64,000 nucleotides of DNA, taken from the NCBI RefSeq assembly GCF_943192895.1, contig NZ_CALPCB010000010.1, positions 29,878 to 93,877 on the forward strand, read 5' to 3'. Positions 1 through 7,324 of the stretch are shown here, in pieces. Numbering within the stretch: position 1 is the stretch's first letter; every line of letters starts with the position of its first letter. The notes below the pieces were generated by a model that was given only the letters and a program-made list of their open reading frames with translations, was not told where the DNA came from and ran no database searches. This DNA is from Veillonella_A intestinalis. GTDB lineage: Bacteria > Bacillota > Negativicutes > Veillonellales > Veillonellaceae. The position numbers were made by a program, and so were the translations under genes.

Positions 1-37
1 GGATATAGATCTTAAATGATAAGAGGAGATGAAGCGA

Positions 38-1570
38 GTGAGCACTGAGTCGCCTTGGTTATTAGATTTACAAGACCTTACTGTCACATATAAGCAACAA
101 GTAGTTTTGGCTAATTTGAATTTACAGTTGCGTGCTGGTGAGACAGTAGCGATTGTAGGGCCTTCGGGAAGTGGTAAAACTACCTTATTGCGAACCCTAT
201 TAGGTTTACTACCTCGAGATAGTCAGGTGAGTTTTTCGACGGCTTTATTTGACGGGCAACCTTGGCCAGCGTCTGAACAAGATTGGCATATACTTCGGGG
301 AGAGGCTATTGCTTTTGTTCCGCAAGATGCGCAAGCCTCGTTAAGTCCAATAAAAACAATTGAAACTCAGTGCCGTGATGTGGCGAAGGCTCTTTCCATA
401 TCTTGGAATGAGGCACAGCAACGGATTGAGCGATTATTAATTCAGTTAGACTTACCAAGCAGTTTGTTAGCGAAGCGACCTAGTGCTTTATCTGGTGGGA
501 TGGCACAGCGTGTGGTTATGCTATTGGCGTTATTGTCACAGCCAAAACTTATAGTCGCTGATGAGCCTACTGCGAATTTAGATATGATGCGGCAACAACA
601 AATGGTGGCATTATTGAATGAAGTACAGGCTCTTACAGGAGTGGCGATTATATTTGTTACTCATCAAATGGAATTAGCAAAGCAGATTGGCCATACTTTG
701 TATGAAATGAAAGAGGGACAGCTTAAGCGTGTGCTTTTAGGGGAGTCAAAAAAAGATTTCACTTGGCAGGAACAAAATTCTGGGCAGGAATTAGATAAAA
801 GGCCTTTATTTGCTAAAAGTAACAGTGAAAAGGTTCATCCTTTATTAGCTGTAGACTCTGTAAGTGTGGTGCATGGCACCAATGAGCGGGCATTACAGGA
901 TATATCGTTAAGTTTATATCCTGGTGAATGGGCTGCCATAATAGGTCTGAGCGGAGCGGGCAAGAGCACTTTATTTAACACTTTGTTAGGCGAACAACCT
1001 ATACAGCAAGGAACGATTACATATGAGGGAAAACCCTTGCATTCACTTTCAAAACGGGACTTAGGTCAAATTGTACAGCCTATTTTACAGAATCCGCAAA
1101 GCTCATTTAATCCACGACAAACTATTGGCTGGAGTGTAGGTGAAGCTTTGCGCAGGCGAGGGCAAACTATAGATGTAGCAGCTTTATTAGAAGAAGTACA
1201 ATTACCGGCTAGCTATGGCGCGCGGTATCCTCATGAATTAAGTGGTGGAGAATGTCAGCGCGCGGCCATAGCTAGAGCTTTAAGTAGTAAGCCACAAGTA
1301 CTATTTTGTGATGAAATGACCTCGGCTTTAGATGAGACGGTACAGGCTGACATTATTGAGTTATTGTGTCAGATTAGAGACCAACAGAAGTTAGCAGGTC
1401 TTGTAGTGACTCATGATTTATGGGTAGCGGCAGCTTTGTGTGACAAGGTATATGTGCTAGAAGAAGGCCATATTGTCGAAAGTACAACGATTGCCCAATT
1501 ATTAGTAAGTCCACAATCTGATACGGCTAAAGAGCTGGTGAAGGCATACAAGATGTTAGGGCATACATAG
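38..1570 (+). CDS. Fused double ATP-binding subunit of a peptide/nickel-type ABC importer
   Basis: This protein carries two complete ABC ATPase domains in one chain. Domain 1 has Walker A GPSGSGKTT (about residues 41-49), signature LSGGMAQR and Walker B LIVADEPT. Domain 2 has Walker A GLSGAGKST, signature LSGGECQRA and Walker B VLFCDEMTSALD. The arrangement matches OppD-OppF/DppD-DppF/NikD-NikE fusions, which energise uptake of peptides or nickel complexes at the inner membrane. The permease and binding protein would lie upstream, outside the window. An ATG at 29 touches the GAGGAG motif (23-28), so the GTG at 38, nine bases further on, is the better start. The substrate cannot be read from the ATPase. 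A metal-sensor gene downstream makes a metal chelate one possibility. Confidence 0.85.
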   Translation: MSTESPWLLDLQDLTVTYKQQVVLANLNLQLRAGETVAIVGPSGSGKTTLLRTLLGLLPRDSQVSFSTALFDGQPWPASEQDWHILRGEAIAFVPQDAQASLSPIKTIETQCRDVAKALSISWNEAQQRIERLLIQLDLPSSLLAKRPSALSGGMAQRVVMLLALLSQPKLIVADEPTANLDMMRQQQMVALLNEVQALTGVAIIFVTHQMELAKQIGHTLYEMKEGQLKRVLLGESKKDFTWQEQNSGQELDKRPLFAKSNSEKVHPLLAVDSVSVVHGTNERALQDISLSLYPGEWAAIIGLSGAGKSTLFNTLLGEQPIQQGTITYEGKPLHSLSKRDLGQIVQPILQNPQSSFNPRQTIGWSVGEALRRRGQTIDVAALLEEVQLPASYGARYPHELSGGECQRAAIARALSSKPQVLFCDEMTSALDETVQADIIELLCQIRDQQKLAGLVVTHDLWVAAALCDKVYVLEEGHIVESTTIAQLLVSPQSDTAKELVKAYKMLGHT

Positions 1571-1600
1571 CAATCATACAATATTAGTTTATAGACATTA

Positions 1601-1660
1601 AGTTATGAAATATTAAGTCATAAAATATTAAGCGATAAAATATTAAGCCATAAAATGTCA
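1601..1660. repeat. 15-bp tandem repeat, four copies
   Basis: Four imperfect copies of a unit close to AGTCATAAAATATTA (1601, 1616, 1631, 1646) stand between the ABC ATPase and the metal sensor gene. They end just before the sensor promoter. No function is visible. Confidence 0.8.
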
Positions 1661-1673
1661 TGCTTGCCACATA

Positions 1674-1682
1674 TGTTATAAT
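1674..1682 (+). promoter_or_regulatory. Extended -10 promoter of the CsoR-family gene
   Basis: TGTTATAAT has a perfect TATAAT at 1677-1682 with an upstream TG, the extended -10 form. No convincing -35 is present. It lies 43 bases before the start of the downstream metal-sensor gene. Confidence 0.5.
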
Positions 1683-1724
1683 AAATACATAAAAGCTTGT
1701 TTGTATTTATAAGGTGGTGAAAGG

Positions 1725-2057
1725 ATGAGTCAAGAATCACATGAGTTGTTGCATGAGTTAGGGATTGCTCATAATCATGACCATGGTCATACCCATTCTC
1801 ATACGCAAACTAAGGCGGTTCTGAATCGCCTATCACGAATTATTGGACATTTAGAATCAGTAAAACGTATGGTAGAGAATGAGCGAGATTGCAGTGAAGT
1901 ATTGGTGCAATTAGCGGCGGTAGGTTCGGCTGTAAAAAGTGTGAGTCGTGTTGTTATGAAAGATCATATTGAACACTGCATAGTTGATGCGGTAAAGAAT
2001 AATGATACGGAAACGTTAAAGAAATTGAATGAAGCTATTGACCGATTTATTAAATAG
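1725..2057 (+). CDS. CsoR/FrmR-family metal-sensing transcriptional repressor
   Basis: At 110 residues this is a typical DUF156 (CsoR/RcnR/FrmR) all-helical repressor, which binds DNA as a tetramer and is released by metal or a small ligand. The core helix RLSRIIGHLESVKRM is present. A Cys (ERDCSEV) followed by a His and Cys four residues apart (DHIEHC) reproduces the Cys-His-Cys ligand set of copper-sensing CsoR proteins. The N-terminal tail HNHDHGHTHSH is rich in histidine, which is unusual for CsoR and could add a nickel, cobalt or zinc site. Its own promoter and RBS (AAGGTGGTGAAAGG) precede the ATG. The regulated gene is unknown; no copper ATPase is nearby, and the ABC ATPase upstream is the nearest transporter gene. 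Confidence 0.85.
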   Translation: MSQESHELLHELGIAHNHDHGHTHSHTQTKAVLNRLSRIIGHLESVKRMVENERDCSEVLVQLAAVGSAVKSVSRVVMKDHIEHCIVDAVKNNDTETLKKLNEAIDRFIK

Positions 2058-2104
2058 CTAGCCTTATAATAGGTAACATAAACATAGCATTTAGACAGAA
2101 AAAA

Positions 2105-2162
2105 GCCCCTTGGCGAATAGCTTATTGAAAGTATACAGTTTCAATAAGTTACCGCAAGGGGC
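2105..2162. terminator. Bidirectional hairpin between convergent genes
   Basis: The outer arms GCCCCTT/AAGGGGC enclose a perfect 10-bp stem CTTATTGAAA/TTTCAATAAG. An A-run lies on the left and T-rich sequence on the right, so it can end both the CsoR transcript and the convergent pyrFE transcript. Confidence 0.75.
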
Positions 2163-2198
2163 ACTTTGTTTATATTAAATATGTAATTTTAAAAAGTA

Positions 2199-2786
2199 TT
2201 ATTTAATGTGTTTACTGCCACGTTCTGTCATTGGAACATTATCGTGACAAAGAGGGCATTCTTCTGGTTGGTAAGTTGGTACCGTCAAATTTAATAAAGC
2301 TTGAACTTTATCGTTTGGAATACCAAAATCAGCTTTGCCACCACTGCGGTTGACAAGTAAGCCAACGCCTACGATTTCACCTTGAGAAGCATTAACTACA
2401 TCCACTACTTCGCGAACTGAGCCACCAGTAGTTACAATGTCTTCTACAATAAGTACACGTGTGCCTGGTTCGATGCGGAAACCACGGCGAAGAGTCATAA
2501 CACCTTTTTCGCGCTCTGTAAAAATAGCTCGCGTACCGAGAGCTTTCCCTACTTCATGAGCTAATAGAATGCCACCAGTCATAGGACCAATTACAAGTTC
2601 TACATTTTGATCTTTGAAACGTTCTGCTAATTCTTGGCAAAGGCGTTCCGTGTATTTTGGATGTTGTAATACATTAAATTTTTCTACATACATAGGGCTA
2701 TGAAGACCAGAGGTAAGTAGAAAATGGCCTTCTAAAATAGCTTTCGTGTCGATTAATAATTGTTTTACTTCTTGTTCTGTCATCAT
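2199..2786 (-). CDS. pyrE: Orotate phosphoribosyltransferase
   Basis: PyrE transfers the phosphoribosyl group of PRPP to orotate, giving OMP, the penultimate step of UMP synthesis. The PRPP-binding motif VLIVEDIVTTGGSV is near residue 115, and the type I phosphoribosyltransferase fold covers the 195 residues. The C-terminal tail holds a CPLCHD pair of cysteines, common in the longer clostridial-type PyrE. The start overlaps the stop of pyrF (ATGA), so the two genes are translationally coupled in a pyrF-pyrE operon. An ATG one codon later is equally possible. Confidence 0.95.
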   Translation of the reverse strand: MMTEQEVKQLLIDTKAILEGHFLLTSGLHSPMYVEKFNVLQHPKYTERLCQELAERFKDQNVELVIGPMTGGILLAHEVGKALGTRAIFTEREKGVMTLRRGFRIEPGTRVLIVEDIVTTGGSVREVVDVVNASQGEIVGVGLLVNRSGGKADFGIPNDKVQALLNLTVPTYQPEECPLCHDNVPMTERGSKHIK

Positions 2787-3502
2787 GCGTTGATAGCCTC
2801 CATTTCTTCAACAATTAAACGAACCGCTTCTTGCGGATTGTCAGCTTTAGTAATAGGTCGTCCGATTACCAATTTAGAAGCGCCGTCTTGGAGGGCACTT
2901 TTTGGAGTGGCAATTCGTTTTTGGTCATTCGCTGCGGCAAAGGTAGGACGAATACCTGGGGTTACAATCAGAAAATCTTCCCCACAAGCTTCGCGAATAG
3001 CCTTTGCTTCCAAGGGTGAGGCTACTACACCATCCATGCCGGATGCTTTAGCTAATTTGGCGAGACGGAGTACTTGGTCTCGAATTGGCAATTGACCACC
3101 GATGGCTGTCCAAGCCTCATCATCAAAACTGGTGAGTACGGTAACAGCTAATAGTTTTGGTCGTTCCACTTGAAGTGATTCGGCAGCTTCCGTTGCGGCT
3201 TTGGCTGCGGCTGCCATCATAACGGGACCACCTTGAGCATGTAGGGTGATTAGTTTAGCACCTAAATGTGTAAGCGATGTTACGCCTTGGGCTACGGTGT
3301 TGGGAATATCGTGTAACTTTAGGTCAAGAAATACGGATTTTCCTTGTTCTTGAAGATACGTTACCGTCTGTGCACCTGCTGCATAAAATAACTCCATACC
3401 AACTTTGTAATAGGAAACACTATCGCCTAATGTAGTTACTAGCTCTGTAACTTGCTCCATTGTTGCTACGTCTAAGGCAACTATTAGTCTGTCATCTGCC
3501 AT
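2783..3502 (-). CDS. pyrF: Orotidine 5'-phosphate decarboxylase
   Basis: PyrF decarboxylates OMP to UMP. The 239-residue chain shows the family's TIM-barrel landmarks: LIVALDVAT at the N-terminus, the catalytic DLKLHDIPNT segment near residue 60, VTPGIRP near 180 and LVIGRPITKA near 210. AGGAGG stands six bases before the ATG. It is first in a pyrF-pyrE pair whose genes overlap by four bases. No PyrR-type antiterminator structure was recognised upstream, so regulation cannot be stated. Confidence 0.95.
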   Translation of the reverse strand: MADDRLIVALDVATMEQVTELVTTLGDSVSYYKVGMELFYAAGAQTVTYLQEQGKSVFLDLKLHDIPNTVAQGVTSLTHLGAKLITLHAQGGPVMMAAAAKAATEAAESLQVERPKLLAVTVLTSFDDEAWTAIGGQLPIRDQVLRLAKLAKASGMDGVVASPLEAKAIREACGEDFLIVTPGIRPTFAAANDQKRIATPKSALQDGASKLVIGRPITKADNPQEAVRLIVEEMEAINA

Positions 3503-3597
3503 GGTGAGCCTCCTTAATCGTATCCATATATAGATATATTCAAATAATTTTTACATAAAAAATAGGTAAAGTCAATTAAAACTTATACTGCTAGCGA

Positions 3598-3650
3598 TAA
3601 AATAGATTTGTAGTTTGTAGACAAGCGATTGTATTCTTTAATCTATTTTA
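3598..3650. other. Inverted repeat in the pyrF/RraA-like divergent intergenic region
   Basis: An 11-bp perfect inverted repeat, TAAAATAGATT at 3598 and AATCTATTTTA at 3640, lies within the 359-bp gap 3503-3861. It could be a weak hairpin or a protein site. The remainder of the gap holds the promoter of the RraA-like gene. Confidence 0.4.
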
Positions 3651-3737
3651 TTATACCGTGGAATGCTTAGTATTGGCTATGAAATAGGCTATTTTTATTT
3701 GTCTCCTATTAAGGGTAGGGCGCTTAGTTAGGGTGAC

Positions 3738-3766
3738 TTGAAATTTTGATGAAATATAGGTATCAT
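3738..3766 (+). promoter_or_regulatory. Sigma-A-type promoter of the RraA-like gene
   Basis: TTGAAA (3738-3743), a 17-base spacer and TATCAT (3761-3766) form a good match to the housekeeping consensus, about 95 bases before the start codon. Confidence 0.55.
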
Positions 3767-3861
3767 AAATATATAGAGATTTCTTGATATAAAATTGAAA
3801 ATTAATTTTATCAAGAGCCTATCTATTGATACGATTGTTAGTGAAGAATGGAGTGAATGTA

Positions 3862-4557
3862 ATGGCAGTTGGTAATCGAGTGTATTTGCAACGACCTATG
3901 GTGAGCGAGGAATTATTGAATGAGTTTAAAGGGATTCCTGCCGCTAATGTAGCAGATTGTATGGGGCGTTTGAGTGCACTTCATCCACGTGTTTCCTTGA
4001 AGTCTGCCCCTAAACAACCTGTTACAGTAGGGCGTGCATTAACTGTGAAAACTCGTGGTGGCGATAATTTGATGATTCATAAAGCATTAAATATAGCTGA
4101 ACCTGGCGATGTGATTATGGTATCTAATGATGGTGGTTCTGAATACCGTGCATTGATGGGTGAAATCATGTTTGGGTATGCTACATATAAACAATTAGCC
4201 GGTGTAGTTATTGATGGCCCTATTCGTGATAGTGATGCTGTGGCTACGATGGCATTGCCTGTATATGCTAATGGTACGAATCCTGCAGGGCCATATAAAA
4301 ATGGTACTGGCGAAATCAATACACCTATTGCTTGTGGCGGTATTTCCGTAAATCCTGGTGATATCATTGTGATGGACCAAGATGGTGTTATTGTTGTACC
4401 ATGGCAAGATGCAGCTGAAATAATTGAGAGTGCTAAGAAATTACAAGCTGAAGATGCTGAAAAAGTACATGAAGCATTAATTGGCGAAGCCGATCGTCAA
4501 TGGATTGAAGACCAGTTGAAAGAACAAGGGACTGAGATAATTGATGGACAATATTAA
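3862..4557 (+). CDS. RraA-like / HMG-CHA aldolase family protein
   Basis: The protein belongs to the RraA superfamily, which contains the RNase E inhibitor RraA and class II 4-hydroxy-4-methyl-2-oxoglutarate/4-carboxy-4-hydroxy-2-oxoadipate aldolases. Visible family features are ANVADCMGR near residue 25, a GDVIMVSNDGG turn, the GVVIDGPIRDSD segment and GDIIVMDQDGVIVVP. The ATG at 3862 follows GGAG by nine bases; an in-frame ATG at 3826 has no RBS. Flanking genes do not form a pathway with it, though a 2-hydroxyacid dehydrogenase lies convergent downstream. An aldolase or oxaloacetate decarboxylase activity is more plausible than RNase regulation, but the sequence alone does not decide. Confidence 0.8.
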   Translation: MAVGNRVYLQRPMVSEELLNEFKGIPAANVADCMGRLSALHPRVSLKSAPKQPVTVGRALTVKTRGGDNLMIHKALNIAEPGDVIMVSNDGGSEYRALMGEIMFGYATYKQLAGVVIDGPIRDSDAVATMALPVYANGTNPAGPYKNGTGEINTPIACGGISVNPGDIIVMDQDGVIVVPWQDAAEIIESAKKLQAEDAEKVHEALIGEADRQWIEDQLKEQGTEIIDGQY

Positions 4558-4599
4558 ATAATCAAGTCGATAGAATATTAGTGGTATATACATAGATAA

Positions 4600-4676
4600 G
4601 CGTGCCTGTAGTTATTTGTCCTGGCGATGCAAGCATCAAGGGACTTCATAACTACAGGCACGCTTTCTATTTTTTA
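4600..4676 (+). terminator. Strong terminator after the RraA-like gene
   Basis: A perfect 16-bp stem (4600-4615 with 4648-4663; left arm GCGTGCCTGTAGTTAT) is followed by a T-rich tract. The loop is about 32 bases. Its right arm is duplicated in the repeat that follows. Confidence 0.85.
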
Positions 4677-4985
4677 CACAAATAAATTTCTATCAACTTG
4701 ATTATTTAGTGTTTAGGAGGGTGGGTAGAGGGACTTCATAACTATGTAATCTTTTTATTTAAGCACAGTACACATTAGTGAAAATGTAACTATTTAATAT
4801 TGTAAAGATAGGGGCAGCGTGGGACTTCATAACTACAGGCACGCTTTTTATTTTTTACACAAATAAATTTCTATCAACTTAATTATTTAATGTTTAGAAG
4901 AGCGAGTAGAGGGTAAAGGGACTTCATAACTATACAATCTTTTTATTTAAGCACAGTACACATTAGTGAAAATGTAATTATTTAC
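4640..4985. repeat. 181-bp tandem duplication, two copies
   Basis: The segment beginning GGGACTTCATAACTACAGGC at 4640 recurs at 4821 with only scattered differences, up to the end of the dehydrogenase gene at about 4982. Each copy also contains a second GGGACTTCATAACTA core, giving four occurrences in the 424-bp gap. Copy 2 has the right arm of the terminator hairpin without its left arm. Confidence 0.9.
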
Positions 4986-5932
4986 ACTAAATTTTGTGGT
5001 GTACCGGCTTCCCATTGTTTTATGTTTTCAATAACAATGTCGGCTCTTGTTTCAAGGGCTTCTTTGCTAGCAAAGGCGACATGAGGTGTTAAGACAGTAT
5101 TTTTTGCATGACAGAGTGGATGGTCAGCTGGAATTGGTGGTTCCATTTCAAAAACATCGATACCAGCACCAGCTAAACGGCCTTCGTTTAAAGCAGCGGC
5201 TAAAGCTTCGCTATCTACTACTGGACCACGAGCTGTGTTAATAAGAACTGCAGATGACTTCATGAGTTTGATTGTTTCTGCATCCACTAAGCCTTTGGTG
5301 TCTTCTGTAAGTGGTGTATGTAAAGATACGAAGTCAGCTTGACGGAACAACTCTTCTTTGGAAACAAAGGTAACACCTTTAGCTATTAAATCAGGTTTTT
5401 CACTGCGATTATATGCAATAACACGACAGCCAAAGGCAAGGGCAATTTCGGCTACACGTTTACCAATAGCACCAGTGCCAACAACGCCAAATGTTTTACC
5501 GAATAATTCAAAACCAACAAGTCCTGTTTTGGTGCCTTCATGACGACTTTGGTGGTCACATGGAACGATGTTGCGACATACAGAGATGGCTAGGCCAAAG
5601 GCTAATTCAGCAACTGCATTGGTGGAGTAGCCCGCTGCATTACATACAGTAATATTACGTTCACGACAAGTAGCCAAATCAACATGATCCACACCTGTAA
5701 AGGCAATCGAAATCATTTTTAAATTTGGACATTGGCGAATAATATCACCAGATAATTTTTGATTGGCTAAGATTAGGACATCAGCTTCTTTTACACGGTC
5801 CAATAATTTAGCCTGATCTAATTCTTGAGTTTCAGGATAGAAAAACTCATGACCCGCTGCTTTAAGTGGTGCTGATACGGCTTCAATTTTTTCTGCTGAT
5901 ACGCCTAATGGCTCCATTACGATAATTTTCAT
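4982..5932 (-). CDS. D-isomer-specific 2-hydroxyacid dehydrogenase (NAD-dependent)
   Basis: This enzyme interconverts a 2-oxoacid and a D-2-hydroxyacid with NAD(P)H. The Rossmann motif GVVGTGAIGKRVAEIA is near residue 150. The catalytic set is visible: Arg in NTARGPVVDSEAL, Glu in the EMEPPIPADHPL region and His in TPHVAFAS. The length (316) is normal for the lactate/glycerate/phosphoglycerate dehydrogenase family. Substrate specificity (hydroxypyruvate, phenylpyruvate or similar) cannot be fixed from sequence. AGGTGAC precedes the ATG. The stop codon lies inside the second copy of the 181-bp duplication, so the repeat abuts the 3' end of the gene. Confidence 0.88.
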   Translation of the reverse strand: MKIIVMEPLGVSAEKIEAVSAPLKAAGHEFFYPETQELDQAKLLDRVKEADVLILANQKLSGDIIRQCPNLKMISIAFTGVDHVDLATCRERNITVCNAAGYSTNAVAELAFGLAISVCRNIVPCDHQSRHEGTKTGLVGFELFGKTFGVVGTGAIGKRVAEIALAFGCRVIAYNRSEKPDLIAKGVTFVSKEELFRQADFVSLHTPLTEDTKGLVDAETIKLMKSSAVLINTARGPVVDSEALAAALNEGRLAGAGIDVFEMEPPIPADHPLCHAKNTVLTPHVAFASKEALETRADIVIENIKQWEAGTPQNLV

Positions 5933-6073
5933 GGTGTCACCTCGTTAATTTAGATTCAAAGATAGATTATACATTGTCTTTATTATACGCCAAATATCGA
6001 AGGTGTTCAATGAAGTTGATACCAGACTTAAGAATTTATTATTGCAAAGTTTATACAGGTTCTTGGCTTAGAA

Positions 6074-6096
6074 ATTCTCTTTTGGTGGAAGAGAAT
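6074..6096. other. Short hairpin in the 5933-6263 gap
   Basis: ATTCTCTT (6074-6081) and AAGAGAAT (6089-6096) form a perfect 8-bp stem. The gap otherwise holds only a -10-like TATAAT at 6234-6239 for the next gene. An open frame at 5974-6168 lacks coding character. Confidence 0.3.
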
Positions 6097-6263
6097 CTAT
6101 TTATATCAATGCCTTGTCTAGGCTTAGGGCTAGGGAATTTATATAAAGGCTATATTGCTATTTTATAAAAAAAGAGTAAAATATAAGAAGATTTTACATA
6201 CTGTTTAAGCAATTATTACAGATTTTAAGTTAGTATAATGTATTTAAAGTTATGAGGGATATT

Positions 6264-6887
6264 GTGAGAAAAGTTAATATTGTTACATTTTTGTTTCTGT
6301 TAGCAGCAATACCGCTTGCTATATGCTTACCTAAGTGGGCTTTTTGGGAAAATCATTGGGTAGAAAATATGCAGGCTGTAGTTTTACTAGGTGCTTGTCT
6401 GTTTAATTTTGTTTGGGCTATAAAGAGTGAAGACTCAATCAGTTATTTGAAATCAATATATATAAGTGAGGCTATTTTATTTTTAGTTGCCTTTGGCCGT
6501 GAAATTAGTTGGGGCCGTATATTTTATCCAGTCGGTATGGGATCGGAAGGACCTGAATTTTTAAGTATCAAAGAAGTGTGGTTTGGGCCTTATTTACCTT
6601 GGGTATTAGGTCTTGCCGGACTTATATTACTTTATAATTTATGGCGAAGTCGTACTTTGATACGATCTATATTTAGTCAGTATAAGAGCGATCATACGAT
6701 TCGTCTGTATTTAGTTCTTTTTATATTGGGATTAGTTTTAAGTGAAACGGTTTTTGAAAAGAATTTAATTACGCCTTTAGAACCGTATCATCAAGGTTTT
6801 GAGGAAGTGTTTGAGCTGATTGCTTATTGGTCAGCATTTGCCATATCGTATCGTTTGAAACAGCTATTCATGCATTTGCCAAGATAG
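6264..6887 (+). CDS. Multi-pass membrane protein of unknown function
   Basis: I do not recognise the family. The chain of about 207 residues has roughly six hydrophobic segments: an N-terminal one (FLFLLAAIPLAICL), three in the middle, one near residue 150 (YLVLFILGLVLSETVF) and one near the end. Conserved-looking polar positions include GREISWGRIFYP and EPYHQGFEEVFE, whose buried Glu, Arg and His could form a functional site. The GTG at 6264 has GAGGGA at proper spacing; the in-frame ATG at 6252 has no RBS. It is monocistronic between a divergent dehydrogenase and the hydrogenase region. Confidence 0.75.
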   Translation: MRKVNIVTFLFLLAAIPLAICLPKWAFWENHWVENMQAVVLLGACLFNFVWAIKSEDSISYLKSIYISEAILFLVAFGREISWGRIFYPVGMGSEGPEFLSIKEVWFGPYLPWVLGLAGLILLYNLWRSRTLIRSIFSQYKSDHTIRLYLVLFILGLVLSETVFEKNLITPLEPYHQGFEEVFELIAYWSAFAISYRLKQLFMHLPR

Positions 6888-6961
6888 TTGGCACAGTAAT
6901 TTGGCTATTTAGTAAACAAAGCCAAAGTATAATATGTAATATATAAAAAAGCAGCTTATAG

Positions 6962-7018
6962 ATAAAAATATAAATAGAAGATAAAAGTATAAATAGAAGG
7001 TAGAAGTCTAAATAGAAG
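6962..7018. repeat. 19-bp tandem repeat, three copies
   Basis: Three near-identical units of the form ATAAAAGTATAAATAGAAG (6962, 6981, 7000) stand in the gap between the membrane protein and the hydrogenase. No coding potential is seen. Confidence 0.8.
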
Positions 7019-7073
7019 AGAGAAGAAAAAATAAAGATAAAAAATAAAACGAAAGATATATGTCTAGTGGTGC

Positions 7074-7125
7074 AGGAATTTAATGTAAAATTCTATAGAG
7101 TTTTACATTAAATTCCTTATTTTTT
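7074..7125 (+). terminator. Terminator upstream of the hydrogenase promoter
   Basis: A perfect 17-bp stem (7074-7090 with 7101-7117), a 10-base loop and a run of T residues insulate the hydrogenase promoter from upstream transcription. Confidence 0.85.
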
Positions 7126-7185
7126 TAAGACCATAACTATTAGTAAATGCATAGTAAATATGCACAAAGTTTATCTAATTCCTAT

Positions 7186-7215
7186 TTGAAAATAGGACAT
7201 TTAAGATGATATACT
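7186..7215 (+). promoter_or_regulatory. Hydrogenase promoter
   Basis: TTGAAA at 7186-7191, an 18-base spacer and TATACT at 7210-7215. The expected start point, near 7221, coincides with the 5' edge of the structured leader. Confidence 0.6.
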
Positions 7216-7220
7216 ACAAA

Positions 7221-7276
7221 GAGACATCACTCACAACCATGAATCGCATGGTCGAGGTCCATTCCGGCAGATGTCG
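7221..7276 (+). ncRNA. Candidate structured 5' leader RNA of the [FeFe] hydrogenase gene
   Basis: The first 55 or so bases of the predicted transcript can fold. The outer stem is GACATC (7223-7228) with GATGTC (7270-7275), and the inner perfect hairpin is ACCATG-AATCG-CATGGT (7236-7252). About 17 unpaired bases (CGAGGTCCATTCCGGCA) follow the inner hairpin. The layout resembles a small aptamer but I cannot match it to a known riboswitch class. It lies 50 bases before the RBS. Confidence 0.4.
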
Positions 7277-7324
7277 GGGTATTTGAATACATAACTAGTA
7301 TTATATTGTGTGAGGTGCAAAATT

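Noticed and set aside
5974..6168. 64-codon open frame between the dehydrogenase and the membrane protein
   Set aside because: No RBS at usable spacing, no domain, poor codon pattern, and it contains the hairpin at 6074-6096.
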